Origin: CAYJAD01 sp964368075
GTDB taxonomy: Bacteria > Desulfobacterota > Desulfovibrionia > Desulfovibrionales > Desulfovibrionaceae
Length of the DNA: 24,947 nucleotides
Direction of reading: 5' to 3'
Assembly (NCBI GenBank): GCA_964368075.1
Contig: CAYJAD010000035.1
Location: 1 to 24,947 of the forward strand
The translations under genes were made by a program, and so were the position numbers. This document shows positions 7,413 through 15,502 of the stretch, one piece after another (position 1 is the stretch's first letter; each line of letters opens with the position of its first letter). The notes beneath the pieces were generated by a model. The model saw nothing but the letters and a program-made list of their open reading frames with translations. It was not told the DNA's origin and did no database searches.

Positions 7413-9332
7413 ATGCAAGAAAAAACTTCTACAGAAATAGCAACCGCAGCTCTTTTATCGCAAATACAAAAACCCAGTGCTTTGCAGGCTATGGATTTGG
7501 CAGATCTTGAGAAATTAGCTCAAGAAGTGCGTGAACGTATCATTGAGGTTGTATCAAAAAACGGGGGGCATTTGGCTCCTTCTTTAGGTGTTGTGGAGTT
7601 GACTCTTGCGCTCCTTCATTGTTTTGATGCGGAAAAAGATAAATTTGTATGGGATGTGGGGCATCAAAGCTACGCATGGAAAATTCTTACCGGGCGAGCC
7701 GAAGCTTTTTCTACTTTGCGCACCTATCACGGTATATCGGGATTTCCTAAAATAAGTGAAAGCCCTTATGATCATTTTGGTGTGGGCCATGCTTCTACGT
7801 CTATTTCTGCAGGTTTAGGTATGGCCATGGCAAGAGACCTTGCAGGTCAAGACCATCGCATTATTACTGTTATTGGCGATGGTTCTTTAACTGGCGGTCA
7901 AGCGCTGGAGGGGCTGAATTTAGCAGGGCATATGGGCAAAAAATTTATTGTAATTCTTAATGACAATGAAATGTCTATTTCCCCCAATGTGGGCGCGTTG
8001 TCTCGTTTTCTAAGCCGCAACTTATCACGACGTTGGGTACGTCAAATGCGTAAAGATGTACTTTCCTTTTTGCGCACGGTACCACGCATCGGCAATGATT
8101 TAGCTACCTATGCATTGCGTGGTGAATGGTCATTTAAGTCGTTTTTTACTCCAGGCATGCTTTTTGAGGCTTTGCGCTTTAACTATATTGGCCCTGTGGA
8201 TGGGCATGATTTAGCAGCACTGAAACGACATTTGCAAATGGCCTCTGCCATTGAAGACGGGCCAGTGCTTTTGCATGTACTTACACGTAAAGGAAAGGGC
8301 TTTTCTCCTGCAGAAAATGATCCCACCCACTTTCATGGTGTAGGACGCTTTGATAAATATACCGGAGACTTTCCACCAAAAAGTGCAAAGCTGTCTTTTA
8401 CGGATGCTTTTAGCCGATGTCTTGTGGATCTTGGTAAAGAAAATACAGATCTGGTAGCTATAACGGCGGCCATGCCGGAAGGCACAGGCACAGAAGCTTT
8501 TGCCATGGCCTATCCTGACCGCTTTGTTGATGTGGGCATCTGTGAACAACACGCTGTTACCTTTGCCGCTGGTCTGGCCATGCAAGGCAAGCGTCCTGTG
8601 GTGGCAATTTATTCTACCTTTTTGCAAAGAGCTTATGACCAAGTTATACACGATGTCTGTTTGCAAAATTTGTCTGTGATATTTTGTGTGGATAGGGCAG
8701 GACTGGTGGGAGAAGACGGGCCGACACATCATGGTGTATTTGATATGGCCTATTTACGCCATATACCGCAATTGCGTATATTGGCCCCGCGCGATGAAGT
8801 GATTTTATGCCATGCCCTATACACAGCAAGTCAAAGCCCCAAGGGAACTGGGCCTGTGGCTTTGCGCTATCCCCGTGGTGTAGGCTTTGATTTACCCTTA
8901 CCAGAAAAATATTTATTTTTAGAAACAGGAAAGGGAGAGCTCATGCAAGAGGGGCAAGATGCTGTTATTATAGCTGCTGGCCCCTGTGTACACTATGCTC
9001 TTAAAGCCGCGCAAACAGTAGCTGAAGATATGGGCAAATCTGTAGCTGTGTTTGACCCCATTTGGGTAAAGCCTTTGCCGGAAGAACAGATTTTAGCATT
9101 GGTTGCCGCTCATAAACATATCTTTCTTGTGGAAGAAGGCACTTTACTCGGTGGATTTTCTTCGGCCATAGTAGAATTACTCGTAGATAATGATGCATTG
9201 CAAGGTAAAAATATACAGCGTATTGGCATTGAAGACTGCTTTATAGAACATGGCACGCAGCAAGAGCTGCGCACTCAAGTGGGGCTTACGGCTGAAAATA
9301 TAGCAGATAAAGTAAAAAAAGTTTTTCTGTAA
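7413..9332 (+). CDS. dxs: 1-deoxy-D-xylulose-5-phosphate synthase
   Basis: The thiamine-diphosphate enzyme that joins pyruvate and glyceraldehyde 3-phosphate in the first step of the MEP isoprenoid pathway. The 639-residue protein is full length. Visible features are His53 in the GGHLAPSLGVVE segment, the thiamine/metal motif GDGSLTGG (155-162) with DNEMSISPNVG, the pyrimidine-domain motifs ICEQHAVTFAAG and DRAGLVGEDGPTHHG, and a C-terminal transketolase-like domain. Start at 7413; the Shine-Dalgarno is poor (GGA about eight bases before). An ATG at 7402 is out of frame. It is last in the xseA-xseB-ispA-dxs operon, 70 bases behind ispA, and followed by a strong terminator. Confidence 0.97.
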   Translation: MQEKTSTEIATAALLSQIQKPSALQAMDLADLEKLAQEVRERIIEVVSKNGGHLAPSLGVVELTLALLHCFDAEKDKFVWDVGHQSYAWKILTGRAEAFSTLRTYHGISGFPKISESPYDHFGVGHASTSISAGLGMAMARDLAGQDHRIITVIGDGSLTGGQALEGLNLAGHMGKKFIVILNDNEMSISPNVGALSRFLSRNLSRRWVRQMRKDVLSFLRTVPRIGNDLATYALRGEWSFKSFFTPGMLFEALRFNYIGPVDGHDLAALKRHLQMASAIEDGPVLLHVLTRKGKGFSPAENDPTHFHGVGRFDKYTGDFPPKSAKLSFTDAFSRCLVDLGKENTDLVAITAAMPEGTGTEAFAMAYPDRFVDVGICEQHAVTFAAGLAMQGKRPVVAIYSTFLQRAYDQVIHDVCLQNLSVIFCVDRAGLVGEDGPTHHGVFDMAYLRHIPQLRILAPRDEVILCHALYTASQSPKGTGPVALRYPRGVGFDLPLPEKYLFLETGKGELMQEGQDAVIIAAGPCVHYALKAAQTVAEDMGKSVAVFDPIWVKPLPEEQILALVAAHKHIFLVEEGTLLGGFSSAIVELLVDNDALQGKNIQRIGIEDCFIEHGTQQELRTQVGLTAENIADKVKKVFL

Positions 9333-9396
9333 CTATTTGACATTAAAAATATTTAAGTACCGATGTGGAAATGCGTTTTTTAGCATCGACTAAATA

Positions 9397-9432
9397 AAAG
9401 CCCTTTACATTGTTTTTGATGTAAAGGGTTTT
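9397..9432. terminator. Bidirectional terminator between dxs and tilS
   Basis: CCCTTTACAT (9401-9410) and ATGTAAAGGG (9419-9428) form a perfect 10-pair stem with an 8-base loop. The stem is flanked by AAAG on the left and TTTTAGTTTT on the right, so T tracts follow it on both strands. It ends plus-strand dxs and overlaps the stop codon of minus-strand tilS. Confidence 0.85.
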
Positions 9433-10492
9433 AGTTTTGAAATATGATGGTGTTATTTTTCAAATATGCTGTAATTTTTCCCGGTAATTGAAACAGAGTA
9501 TTGCCCCTGCCATCTTTAAAAGCTTTATCTAGCTGAAAAAGAGTATGCGCACGTATTTGCCCCAGAGGTTCTTGTTCTTTTGCTGTGTTTTTAAGCAAAT
9601 TTACGGCATGTATGTATAAGCGTAGCCGTGTCGCTGTATCAAGATTTTTTAAAAGCTTTGCAGGTAAAGTGACCTTTTGTTCATGGCAAACAAGAGCATT
9701 TTCTGTACAAATGGTATCCATAACGTTTTGCCAATGGGCAGCGTCGTATTGTGCCAATTGCCAAAGTTCTTCTGCTTTTTGTGAAAAAGAGGGATTCTCT
9801 GCATGGAACAAAGGGAGGAGAGTATGCCTAACTCTATTACGCAAAAATTGTGTATCGGCATTGCTGGCATCTTCGGCCCAAGTCAACCCTGCGCTGGTGA
9901 GTAAGGTTCTTAAAGTGTGTGGCTGTTGCAAGAGTAGTGGGCGTAAAATACGACGCTTTGCATCCTTGGCAGTCATACCGCCAAGAGCAGGCCAACCGGC
10001 ACCGCGTATAAGACGCATAAGTATATCTTCTTGTACATCTTGTATATGATGCCCAAGACAAATCCATGTGGCTTGGCAGTGTTTACGATAGTGCTCCAAA
10101 AGAGCATAACGCTGTTTTCTGGCTGTTTCTTCAATCCCCATTTTTTTTTGGGTAGCAAGATGGTATGTATCAATTTCTTCTATAAAGCAAGGTATATTCC
10201 ATGCTTTGCAAAGGGCATGCATAGCATGCGCTTCATCTTTACTTTCAGGCCGTAGGCCATGGTTAATATGTAATACTGAAAAAGAAAATTTTTCTACGCT
10301 TGCAAACCACTGCCAAAGGCAAAGAAGGGCTAAAGAATCGGCGCCACCTGAAACAGCTAAAAGGAAGGACGTGTTCTGTAAGGGGACATCTAAATCATTT
10401 TGTACAAAATCCCGCACATTTCGCCATATCTTTTGATTTTTTTTCTCCTGCTGCTGTAAGAGAGGCGGATCTTTTGGAAAACAGAAAGCCAT
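9431..10492 (-). CDS. tilS: tRNA(Ile)-lysidine synthase
   Basis: TilS attaches lysine to C34 of the tRNA(Ile) CAU anticodon so that it decodes AUA. The 353-residue protein has the PP-loop SGGADS (48-53), HINHGLRPES, and GHHIQD (147-152) followed by the LMRLIRGAGWPALGGM segment. It also carries EDASNADTQFLRNRVRHTLLP, matching the family (D,F,RNR). It is shorter than E. coli TilS (432) and seems to lack the complete C-terminal domain, as in many non-enteric forms. The usual ET of the GHHxxDxxET motif is ED here. The gene begins five bases after the stop of the preceding 111-residue gene with no Shine-Dalgarno of its own, so translation is probably coupled. Confidence 0.93.
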   Translation of the reverse strand: MAFCFPKDPPLLQQQEKKNQKIWRNVRDFVQNDLDVPLQNTSFLLAVSGGADSLALLCLWQWFASVEKFSFSVLHINHGLRPESKDEAHAMHALCKAWNIPCFIEEIDTYHLATQKKMGIEETARKQRYALLEHYRKHCQATWICLGHHIQDVQEDILMRLIRGAGWPALGGMTAKDAKRRILRPLLLQQPHTLRTLLTSAGLTWAEDASNADTQFLRNRVRHTLLPLFHAENPSFSQKAEELWQLAQYDAAHWQNVMDTICTENALVCHEQKVTLPAKLLKNLDTATRLRLYIHAVNLLKNTAKEQEPLGQIRAHTLFQLDKAFKDGRGNTLFQLPGKITAYLKNNTIIFQN

Positions 10493-10497
10493 GCTAG

Positions 10498-10833
10498 TTA
10501 GATAGTTATATCAAGACTATGCAAAAGATCGTCTATGTAGGCCATCATGTGTTGGCGCAATGTGGCATCAGCATAGCTTACGCAATGACAATGCAAAGCA
10601 CTTTGCGCACGTACCAAAAACTCTAAGGAGAGTGTGTATTCATCTACTACTAAAGCCATGGCATAGGGGCCACATTGCTCTTTATGCTCTTCTTGCAAAG
10701 GGCTGTACATGGAGGCTGGTATGGGCAACCAAAATAAACCTTCTATGGAGCCTTGCATTTTCATAGAGCTTAGGTGTTGGCAAATTTTTTGGCTTTGGTC
10801 TTCGTTAAGGCTGTCAATGACGTAGGATCGCAT
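10498..10833 (-). CDS. Uncharacterised 111-residue protein between hemA and tilS
   Basis: I do not recognise this family. The protein is cytoplasmic in appearance: no signal peptide and no membrane span. It is mixed alpha/beta, with the central segment YAMALVVDEYTLSLEFLVRA looking like two beta strands and a C-terminal helix ending in DDLLHSLDITI. Cysteines occur near 18, 54 and in HCHCVSY. It starts ten bases after the hemA stop and ends five bases before the tilS start, so it is clearly part of this operon. The Shine-Dalgarno is weak (AGG eight bases upstream). The tight packing and normal codon use argue that it is a real gene. Confidence 0.8.
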   Translation of the reverse strand: MRSYVIDSLNEDQSQKICQHLSSMKMQGSIEGLFWLPIPASMYSPLQEEHKEQCGPYAMALVVDEYTLSLEFLVRAQSALHCHCVSYADATLRQHMMAYIDDLLHSLDITI

Positions 10834-10843
10834 AAAATACCTA

Positions 10844-12193
10844 TTATAATTGCAAAGGTTTAAGTTTTTTATTTTCGTTAGCAGCGCTGTTATTTTCGTT
10901 TAAATCAAAAATACATCGTATCATATGAATTCGAGGTGTAGCGCCTTCTTCGCTCATAGTTCCTTTTTTTAAATAAGCCAAGGGAGCATGATTTAGTTTG
11001 CGAATAAGTGCTGCTGTCATATCTTCTAATGCAGAAACTACTTTGGGGTCGTTGGTACCAAGTCTTTTCAAGGTGCGTTGCAGCTCTTCTTGTGCAAAAG
11101 CTTCACTGCGCTGAATAATATCCACAATGGTAGGTTGTACATCTAGGCTTTTTAGCCAGCGTTCAAAAAGCAAGACCTCTTCTTCTACAATATTCATGGC
11201 TTTGAGAGCTTCGTCACGCCGTCCGGCAAGGTTTTCTTCAACCACTTCTTTTAAATCGTCAATGTCGTATAAATAGACATTTTCAAGGCCGTTCACATCG
11301 GGGTCAATATCGCGGGGTACAGCAATATCAATAAAAAACATGGGCTTATATTTACGCTTTTTAAGAATTTTTTGTAAATCTTTAGCGCGTAAAATAGCTT
11401 CTGAAGCTCCGGTGGAGGTAATAATAATATCTACGTCTATCAAGTGCTCTATAAGAAATTCAAAAGGAATAACGGTTCCGTTAAATTGCTTAGCCAGTTC
11501 TTGCCCGCGTTCGTAGGTGCGGTTGGCCACAGATATATGCTCAATGCCTGATTGTAATAAGTGAGTGGCAGCGAGTTCGGCCATTTCTCCGGCCCCAATC
11601 AGTAAAGCCTTTTGCTCTTGTAGATTGCCAAAAATACGCTTGGCTAGCTCTACGGCAGCATAGGAAATGGAAACAGCGCTGGAAGCAATGGCTGTTTCGG
11701 TACGCACACGTTTTGCCACTGTAAAAGACTTGTGTAAGAGGCGATTTGTAATGGTTCCGGCACTATGGCTTTCCACAGATTTACGATATGCTTCTTTAAG
11801 TTGGCCTAAAATTTGTGGTTCGCCCACCACCATGGAATCAAGGCTTGCCCCCACGGTGAAAAGGTGACGTATGGCTTCTTCATTTTTATGTGCGTAAACG
11901 TAAGGGCGCAACTCTTCCGTACTGCGCCCGCAAGCTGTAGCCCATTTATGTAACACCTGCCCTATGATAACAGGTTCGCATAAATTATTATGTACTGTGC
12001 AGGCACATTCTTTTTCACATACAAGTATTTCTACTCGGTTGCAGGTGGATAAAATTAAAGCTTCACGTATGGCACCTTGGCAAGGTATGGCCCAGTCTTG
12101 TGCAGAGCAATGGGTACTGAGGGCAAAGCGCTCACGAATTTCTACAGGAGCAGTCTTATGGTTTAAACCAATGATATATATATTGCGATTCAT
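10844..12193 (-). CDS. hemA: Glutamyl-tRNA reductase
   Basis: HemA reduces glutamyl-tRNA(Glu) to glutamate-1-semialdehyde with NADPH, the first committed step of tetrapyrrole synthesis in bacteria using the C5 pathway. The 449-residue protein starts MNRNIYIIGLNHKTAPVEIR and has the catalytic cysteine Cys51 in STCNRVE. The substrate-domain segment VVGEPQILGQLKEAY (about 122-136), the NADPH-binding GAGEMAELAA (200-209) and a C-terminal helical dimerisation region follow. It lies ten bases behind a HemX-like gene and two genes behind a sirohaem-forming enzyme, so the operon combines early tetrapyrrole synthesis with the sirohaem branch needed for sulfite reductase. The Shine-Dalgarno is poor. 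Confidence 0.97.
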   Translation of the reverse strand: MNRNIYIIGLNHKTAPVEIRERFALSTHCSAQDWAIPCQGAIREALILSTCNRVEILVCEKECACTVHNNLCEPVIIGQVLHKWATACGRSTEELRPYVYAHKNEEAIRHLFTVGASLDSMVVGEPQILGQLKEAYRKSVESHSAGTITNRLLHKSFTVAKRVRTETAIASSAVSISYAAVELAKRIFGNLQEQKALLIGAGEMAELAATHLLQSGIEHISVANRTYERGQELAKQFNGTVIPFEFLIEHLIDVDIIITSTGASEAILRAKDLQKILKKRKYKPMFFIDIAVPRDIDPDVNGLENVYLYDIDDLKEVVEENLAGRRDEALKAMNIVEEEVLLFERWLKSLDVQPTIVDIIQRSEAFAQEELQRTLKRLGTNDPKVVSALEDMTAALIRKLNHAPLAYLKKGTMSEEGATPRIHMIRCIFDLNENNSAANENKKLKPLQL

Positions 12194-12203
12194 GATATTC
12201 TTG

Positions 12204-13022
12204 CTAGATAAAGGAGTGATGAGTATTCATAAAGCTATTTACTATAAGCATGGAAAAGAGGCAAAGCCCAAAAATCCATAAGGTTAAAAGAGCGGGTTTA
12301 CGTCCCCCCCTGCCTTGTACCGTGCGCATATAAAAAAGCCAAGCAAAAAGTCCCCAAATAAAGAAAGAAATAATCTCCTTTGGGTCACCGCTGACAGCCT
12401 TTCCCCAAGTAGAGCTTGCCCAAATAACACCGGAAATAATGCCCACTGTAAATAGGGGGAAACCAAGCATAACAGTAGCGGCATTAATTTTATCTAAAAT
12501 GCTCAGCGCTGGAAAATCTTTTCTAAAGCCGGTTAATGGTGCCTTTGATTTAATCTTTCTTTCTGTATAAATAAACATGGCTCCTGTTGCAAAAGCTAGT
12601 GTCATAAGAGCAAAGCTTAAATAAATGGCGCCAATATGTAAGGCATAAAATTGCCCGCTAATATTGGCTGGCAGGGCTATTTCATTATGTATAAGGCGCA
12701 AAGAATAAAGAAAAAGTATTAAAGTAAAAGGGGCAATAAGAATAGTTGGCGTGGTATGACGTGTTTTCCAATGTCCAAAAAAACCACAAATAAGCATAAA
12801 CCATGCTAAAATTTGTAGATATTCTCCCTTACTTAAAGAGCCTGGCGTTTGTGCATGGCCTAAAGCCATGGCATAACTTTGCATACAAAAACCGCATACA
12901 GCAAAAACTGAGGCCACAACGCGTAGCCAATGTTGGCGCAAAATAAGACCTAAAACACCGGCTAGGGTAGTAATGCCATAAAATATAGCCACAAATAGTA
13001 TGCTATTATCATAAGATATCAT
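12204..13022 (-). CDS. HemX/CcsA-like membrane protein upstream of hemA
   Basis: A 272-residue polytopic membrane protein with about eight spans, belonging by sequence pattern to the cytochrome c assembly (CcsA/ResC/HemX) superfamily. The segment LHIGAIYLSFALMTLAFATG is typical, as are WASSTWGKAVSGDPKE and the following hydrophobic span. In true cytochrome c synthases this loop reads WGxYWxWDPKE and is followed by a conserved histidine. Here both loop tryptophans and that histidine (FYMR instead of LHLR) are missing. That, and its place directly before hemA, favour a HemX-like role in controlling HemA level over haem delivery to cytochrome c. GGAG lies eight bases before the start. It follows the sirohaem enzyme gene by 50 bases. 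Confidence 0.85.
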   Translation of the reverse strand: MISYDNSILFVAIFYGITTLAGVLGLILRQHWLRVVASVFAVCGFCMQSYAMALGHAQTPGSLSKGEYLQILAWFMLICGFFGHWKTRHTTPTILIAPFTLILFLYSLRLIHNEIALPANISGQFYALHIGAIYLSFALMTLAFATGAMFIYTERKIKSKAPLTGFRKDFPALSILDKINAATVMLGFPLFTVGIISGVIWASSTWGKAVSGDPKEIISFFIWGLFAWLFYMRTVQGRGGRKPALLTLWIFGLCLFSMLIVNSFMNTHHSFI

Positions 13023-13072
13023 GGAATATTCTCCGTATATTTAATAAACTATTGAAAAAGTTTGTGTTCCTT

Positions 13073-13753
13073 TTAATATAATAGTTCCTCTATGTGTATG
13101 TGTAAAGTGTGCGGCAAAAGCTCTTGTAATAAGATTTTTGCATCTTGCAAGTCATTTTTTGCTAAATACTCTCGTAAGGGTGAATGCACAAGAGCCCTAA
13201 AAAGAGCTGTGTTGTCTTTTGTTTCTTGCCCAAGGGCTAACACCAAGGGACGTAACCTACCTAAGAAAACCGTCATAGGGCCATGGGGTGCAAGCCATGC
13301 TTCTAGTTCCTTACGCAAAACTTTTGACCATGCAGGACTGGCCCCTTCTGTACTTAAAGCCGCCATAAGTGTGCAATCTGTGGGCTTTTTTCCTGTAGTA
13401 CGAGCAAGAGCCGGTACTATGCAATTTCCCTTACGTGGTGCATCTACGCAATTACATAAAATGTGGCGGTCTGCACAACATTGCGCCACATAGGCATTGA
13501 AATCTTTTTGTCCTGTGCAGGCAAAAACTAAGCTTTTACTCTCAAGGTCGTGCTCTGTAAAGGGGCGTGTTTCAAGACGCAATTGAGGATATGCGCGCAG
13601 TTCTTCCCAAGATGCAAAACCCTTGGTATCAAGCACAAGTACGCTGAGTGCTTGTGCTTTTAGTAAGCTTTGTGCCTTGCGAAAGCCTACCTCACCACCG
13701 CCAATAATGAGGCAAGCACTGCGGCTTAAATCTAAAAAAAGAGGGTAGTACAT
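13073..13753 (-). CDS. Precorrin-2 dehydrogenase / sirohydrochlorin ferrochelatase (Met8/CysG-N type)
   Basis: This enzyme family oxidises precorrin-2 to sirohydrochlorin with NAD and in many members inserts iron to give sirohaem. The 226-residue protein has the Rossmann motif CLIIGGGEVGFRKAQSLL (about 14-31), the catalytic region CNCVDAPRKGNCIVPALART (Asp retained) and LSTEGASPAWSKVLRKELE, followed by a helical dimerisation region. There is no methyltransferase domain, so it matches the free-standing form. Open frame extends 39 codons upstream, but that part is translated palindrome and terminator-like sequence. The MYYPLFLDL start at 13753 matches the family and has GGA upstream. It is the first gene of the hem operon. 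Confidence 0.92.
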   Translation of the reverse strand: MYYPLFLDLSRSACLIIGGGEVGFRKAQSLLKAQALSVLVLDTKGFASWEELRAYPQLRLETRPFTEHDLESKSLVFACTGQKDFNAYVAQCCADRHILCNCVDAPRKGNCIVPALARTTGKKPTDCTLMAALSTEGASPAWSKVLRKELEAWLAPHGPMTVFLGRLRPLVLALGQETKDNTALFRALVHSPLREYLAKNDLQDAKILLQELLPHTLHIHIEELLY

Positions 13754-13766
13754 AGACGCATCCAAA

Positions 13767-13798
13767 AGAAAAAAATATAAAAGAGATTCCTCTCTTTT
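13767..13798 (-). terminator. Terminator-like hairpin in the leader of the sirohaem/haem operon
   Basis: On the minus strand AAAAGAG (13798-13792) pairs with CTCTTTT (13785-13779) over a 6-base loop, followed by TATATTTTTTTC. It has the form of an intrinsic terminator but lies only about 14 bases upstream of the operon's first start codon. The gene on the other side is divergent, so nothing upstream needs terminating. A transcription attenuator is the simplest reading. Confidence 0.5.
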
Positions 13799-13820
13799 CA
13801 GAGTGTTGACAAAGTTTACT

Positions 13821-13855
13821 GGGAGAAAACCTTTTTGAAAAAAGGTTCTTCCCCC
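13821..13855. repeat. G-rich palindromic repeat upstream of the sirohaem gene
   Basis: GGGAGAAAACCTTTTTG (13821-13837) and AAAAAAGGTTCTTCCCCC (13838-13855) form a near-perfect hairpin, continued on the right by AGACCCCCTTTCC. It stands out as a GC-rich block in AT-rich intergenic DNA. From memory, similar GGGGGAAAACC...GGTTTTCCCCC palindromes recur between genes in Desulfovibrio genomes; I cannot check this here. Confidence 0.65.
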
Positions 13856-13900
13856 AGACCCCCTTTCCAAATAACTTTAATTATAGTTTGCATTTAAACG

Positions 13901-13930
13901 ATTACATAAAATTGAAATTTTGAAGTTCAA
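13901..13930 (-). promoter_or_regulatory. Candidate promoter for the sirohaem/haem operon
   Basis: On the minus strand TTGAAC (13930-13925) and TGTAAT (13906-13901) are 18 bases apart. A second -10 candidate, perfect TATAAT at 13885-13880, lies just downstream but lacks a good -35. Either would transcribe through both the palindrome and the terminator-like hairpin before reaching the first gene. Confidence 0.35.
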
Positions 13931-14161
13931 GTCATAAATTCAAATTCATTTTTGTGCCTTTCCGCTTGGTAGCTTGACTGAAAATAACGGCATAAACCCA
14001 CAAAGTGGGCTTTGTCATCAAACTAAAAGAGAAAAATTTCTTTTTGCTGCACATAATATATAATATTCTTGCTTGTTTGAAAAGATACTTTTTTTATGAG
14101 AATTTCTTTAAGGCTTGATATTGAGGGTGAAAGTGCGTATTTTATTTTAAGGAAATGCAGT

Positions 14162-15454
14162 ATGAAACAATATTTAATACTTCAATTGGCGCGTTTTGGC
14201 GACCTTGTGCAAACCAAACGCTTGGTAAAAAGTCTTGAAGAGCGGGGACAAGTTCACCTCTGTGTAGATGCTGGCCTTGGCGCTTTAGCGTCTTTGTTGT
14301 ATCCTAAAGCCGTGGTGCATGTGGTACCTGCCCATAGACAGGCGGATTCCTCTATGTCTGACTCTGCAAATATGTTGTATGCAACAATACAACAACTTAA
14401 AGAAATAGACTTTTATGCAGTGTATAATATAAATTACACGCCACTAAATACCAGTCTTGTGCGTATTTTTTCCCCAGAAATTGTGCAGGGCTATGCCATG
14501 CATAATGGGCAACTATTGCGTAGCCCTTGGGTTCAAAAAGCTTTTCGCTGGACACAAAATAGGCCGATAAGTCCCATAAATCTTGTGGATTTTTGGGCGC
14601 ATTTTGATGCAAAACCTTGTCTGCCCCAAGCAGTAAATCCTCAAGCTAAAGGAGGAGGTAAGGGTATTGGGGTGGTGCTAGCCGGACGTGAATCGCGTCG
14701 CTCTTTGCCGCCTACGGTATTAGCGCAGGTGGTGCGAACTTGCTTTGAGGTTTTGGCGCAAGGTAAAGAAAAATATCCCATCTATCTTTTAGGTAGTGGG
14801 GCAGAACTTCCCTTGGCGCGAAAACTACAACGCCTTTTACCAAGCTCTTTACAATGTCATGTGCAGGATTTATGCGCAAAAACATCATGGAAAGATTTAT
14901 GTGATGTTTTACAAGGACTTGACCTGCTTATAAGCCCTGATACAGGCACCATGCATCTTGGGGCTCATATGGGTGTGCCTGTACAAGCTTTTTTCCTCTC
15001 TTCTGCATGGTGTCATGAAACAGGGCCCTATGGTGAAGGGCATGGTGTTTGGCAATCTGTATATACTTGCACACCTTGCCTTGAAAGCGCCCCTTGTGCT
15101 TTACATACCAAATGCTTAGAAGATTTTTCTCACCCTTCTTTTTATAGAGCACTGGCCTTGCACTTACAAGGAAAGCTTGACATTATTTCAGAAGAGCGCA
15201 AACCCTCCTTTATGCCAGCATCTCTTACATACCAAACATCGCGCTTGGACGCTTTAGGCAGTGGCTGGCATGTGCTTTTAGGGGAAGACCCCCACGCTGA
15301 AAAACGCTTGGCCTTACGCACTGTACTTGCTGAATATTGCAGATGCCCTTTGGATGATACACGAAGGCAAGATATGCAACATATGTACGCCATGGAACAG
15401 CATTTTTATGAAGAAGCAGATTGGATGTTACGTGCGGAGCGAGTTTTTATATGA
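14162..15454 (+). CDS. Glycosyltransferase family 9 (heptosyltransferase-like)
   Basis: GT9 enzymes add heptose from ADP-heptose to lipopolysaccharide core or, in some bacteria, to proteins. The 430-residue protein begins MKQYLILQLARFGDLVQTKR, the typical N-terminal beta-alpha unit. It has a nucleotide-sugar segment around 170-182 (GVVLAGRESRRSL), LLGSG near 209-213 and the family signature SPDTGTMHLGAHMGVP (258-273). A four-cysteine cluster, C303/C306/C312/C318, follows. The C-terminal 90 residues extend beyond a standard heptosyltransferase. An ORF extends 22 codons upstream, but AAGGA precedes the chosen ATG and the family N terminus starts there. It is followed after 48 bases by a CgeB-type glycosyltransferase. 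The acceptor (LPS or flagellin) is not known. Confidence 0.88.
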   Translation: MKQYLILQLARFGDLVQTKRLVKSLEERGQVHLCVDAGLGALASLLYPKAVVHVVPAHRQADSSMSDSANMLYATIQQLKEIDFYAVYNINYTPLNTSLVRIFSPEIVQGYAMHNGQLLRSPWVQKAFRWTQNRPISPINLVDFWAHFDAKPCLPQAVNPQAKGGGKGIGVVLAGRESRRSLPPTVLAQVVRTCFEVLAQGKEKYPIYLLGSGAELPLARKLQRLLPSSLQCHVQDLCAKTSWKDLCDVLQGLDLLISPDTGTMHLGAHMGVPVQAFFLSSAWCHETGPYGEGHGVWQSVYTCTPCLESAPCALHTKCLEDFSHPSFYRALALHLQGKLDIISEERKPSFMPASLTYQTSRLDALGSGWHVLLGEDPHAEKRLALRTVLAEYCRCPLDDTRRQDMQHMYAMEQHFYEEADWMLRAERVFI

Positions 15455-15502
15455 TTTCTTTGGAAGTAAAATAAACGAAGTGAATTACGGAGAGAAAAAT
15501 AC

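Larger units (their letters stand above)
13754..14161. other. Divergent intergenic region between the hem operon and the glycosyltransferase pair
   Basis: No gene. It holds, left to right, the hem-leader hairpin, the G-rich palindrome, candidate minus-strand promoters (13880-13930), a small CCCAC-AAA-GTGGG hairpin (13997-14009) and a perfect TATAAT on the plus strand (14059-14064) that may be the -10 for the glycosyltransferase genes, though its -35 is poor. Confidence 0.5.

Noticed and set aside
8211..8732. 173-codon open frame opposite dxs
   Set aside because: It lies wholly inside dxs on the other strand and has no recognisable protein features; it is an antisense shadow.
9585..10049. 154-codon open frame opposite tilS
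   Set aside because: It is antisense to a well-supported gene and has no domain pattern or ribosome site.
13754..13870. 39-codon N-terminal extension of the sirohaem enzyme
   Set aside because: It translates a palindrome and a terminator-like hairpin, and the family starts at MYYPLF.
14096..14161. Upstream ATG for the GT9 gene
   Set aside because: It has no Shine-Dalgarno, while the later ATG has AAGGA and gives the conserved N terminus.
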